Assembly (NCBI GenBank): GCA_021783435.1 | Contig: JAJXUC010000171.1 | Location: 1 to 7,770, forward strand | Reading direction: 5' to 3' | Source of the DNA: Pseudomonadota bacterium | GTDB taxonomy: Bacteria; Pseudomonadota; Gammaproteobacteria; Burkholderiales; Burkholderiaceae | DNA: 7,770 bases | In this document: piece after piece, positions 7,509 through 7,770 of the stretch | Position numbering within the stretch: the first letter of the stretch is position 1 | Layout: each line of letters opens with the position of its first letter | Program-made: the position numbers and the translations under genes | The notes under the pieces: model-generated | What the model was told of the DNA's origin: nothing | Database searches by the model: none | Seen by the model: only the letters and a program-made list of their open reading frames with translations

Positions 7509-7570
7509 AGGATGTTTCGTCGTCAGAACATCGATTCACATGCAGCGCTGCACGGGCCGCCTCATGGCAG

Positions 7571-7770
7571 TCAGGCCTCGCCAGCTCGCACAGGCGGTTC
7601 GGCAGCCATGGCGAAGATGACGAACTCGCCAAACGCCTTGGGCTCGTGTTCTCGCCGCACCCGGTATTCCAAACGCGCCGCATACCGGGAACACAGTTCC
7701 TGGGAAATATACAAACCCAGTCCGGTGCCACGGCTGTCCGTCGTGAAAAAAGGCTCGAACAACTGCGCAC
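7571..7770 (-). CDS. pilS: Sensor histidine kinase, C-terminal end (PilS-like, gene runs off the window)
   Basis: Only the last 65 codons are visible, ending at TGA 7573-7571. They contain the end of the HATPase_c ATP-binding domain: the F box LFEPFFTT, then RGTGLGLYIS, the G2 glycine box with the following helix, then a short tail. The phospho-accepting histidine and any membrane segments are beyond the right edge. It sits 62 bp upstream of, and on the same strand as, the PilR-like regulator, so it is most likely its cognate kinase. The name PilS rests on that pairing rather than on a kinase-specific motif. The visible part is intact. Confidence 0.85.
   Translation of the reverse strand, partial: AQLFEPFFTTDSRGTGLGLYISQELCSRYAARLEYRVRREHEPKAFGEFVIFAMAAEPPVRAGEA

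Overview
The window looks like a piece of a betaproteobacterial (Burkholderiales-type) chromosome of fairly high G+C. The evidence is the Lys/Ala/Pro-rich histone H1-like protein, the large ATP-cone NrdA paired with a Burkholderia-style NrdB (short 'MLSWEE'-like start, '-GALSWE' end), and the neighbourhood pilS-pilR-ampD-nrdA-nrdB-H1. A Thiomonas- or Comamonadaceae-like origin is my guess from memory of this gene order; I could not test it. Every gene I accept is on the minus strand, so in transcription order the window reads from right to left.

Region by region in transcription order: the last 65 codons of a sensor kinase (7770-7571, PilS-like); a sigma-54 dependent response regulator (7508-6024, PilR-like); ampD (6037-5432), whose start overlaps the pilR stop by 14 nt; a 368-bp control region; nrdA (5063-2124); a 160-bp gap; nrdB (1963-662); a 510-bp stretch with no convincing gene; and the first 50 codons of an H1-like protein (151-1) built on seven copies of an 18-bp repeat.

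Three functional blocks are visible. PilS/PilR would sense and phosphorylate to control sigma-54 promoters, classically that of the type IV pilin gene. AmpD recycles cell-wall anhydromuropeptides and seems translationally linked to pilR. NrdA and NrdB form the class Ia ribonucleotide reductase that makes deoxynucleotides.

The most informative non-coding part is the nrdA control region. It holds a good sigma-70 promoter (TTGCTA, 17 bp, TATAGT), a NrdR-box-like site over its -10 element and a second, weaker one exactly 32 bp upstream. A perfect DnaA box (TTATCCACA) lies farther upstream. Together these suggest control of dNTP synthesis by nucleotide pools (NrdR) and by replication initiation (DnaA). 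I saw no CRISPR array, insertion sequence, phage gene, tRNA or rRNA, and no clearly new biological system. The best second-look items are regulatory.
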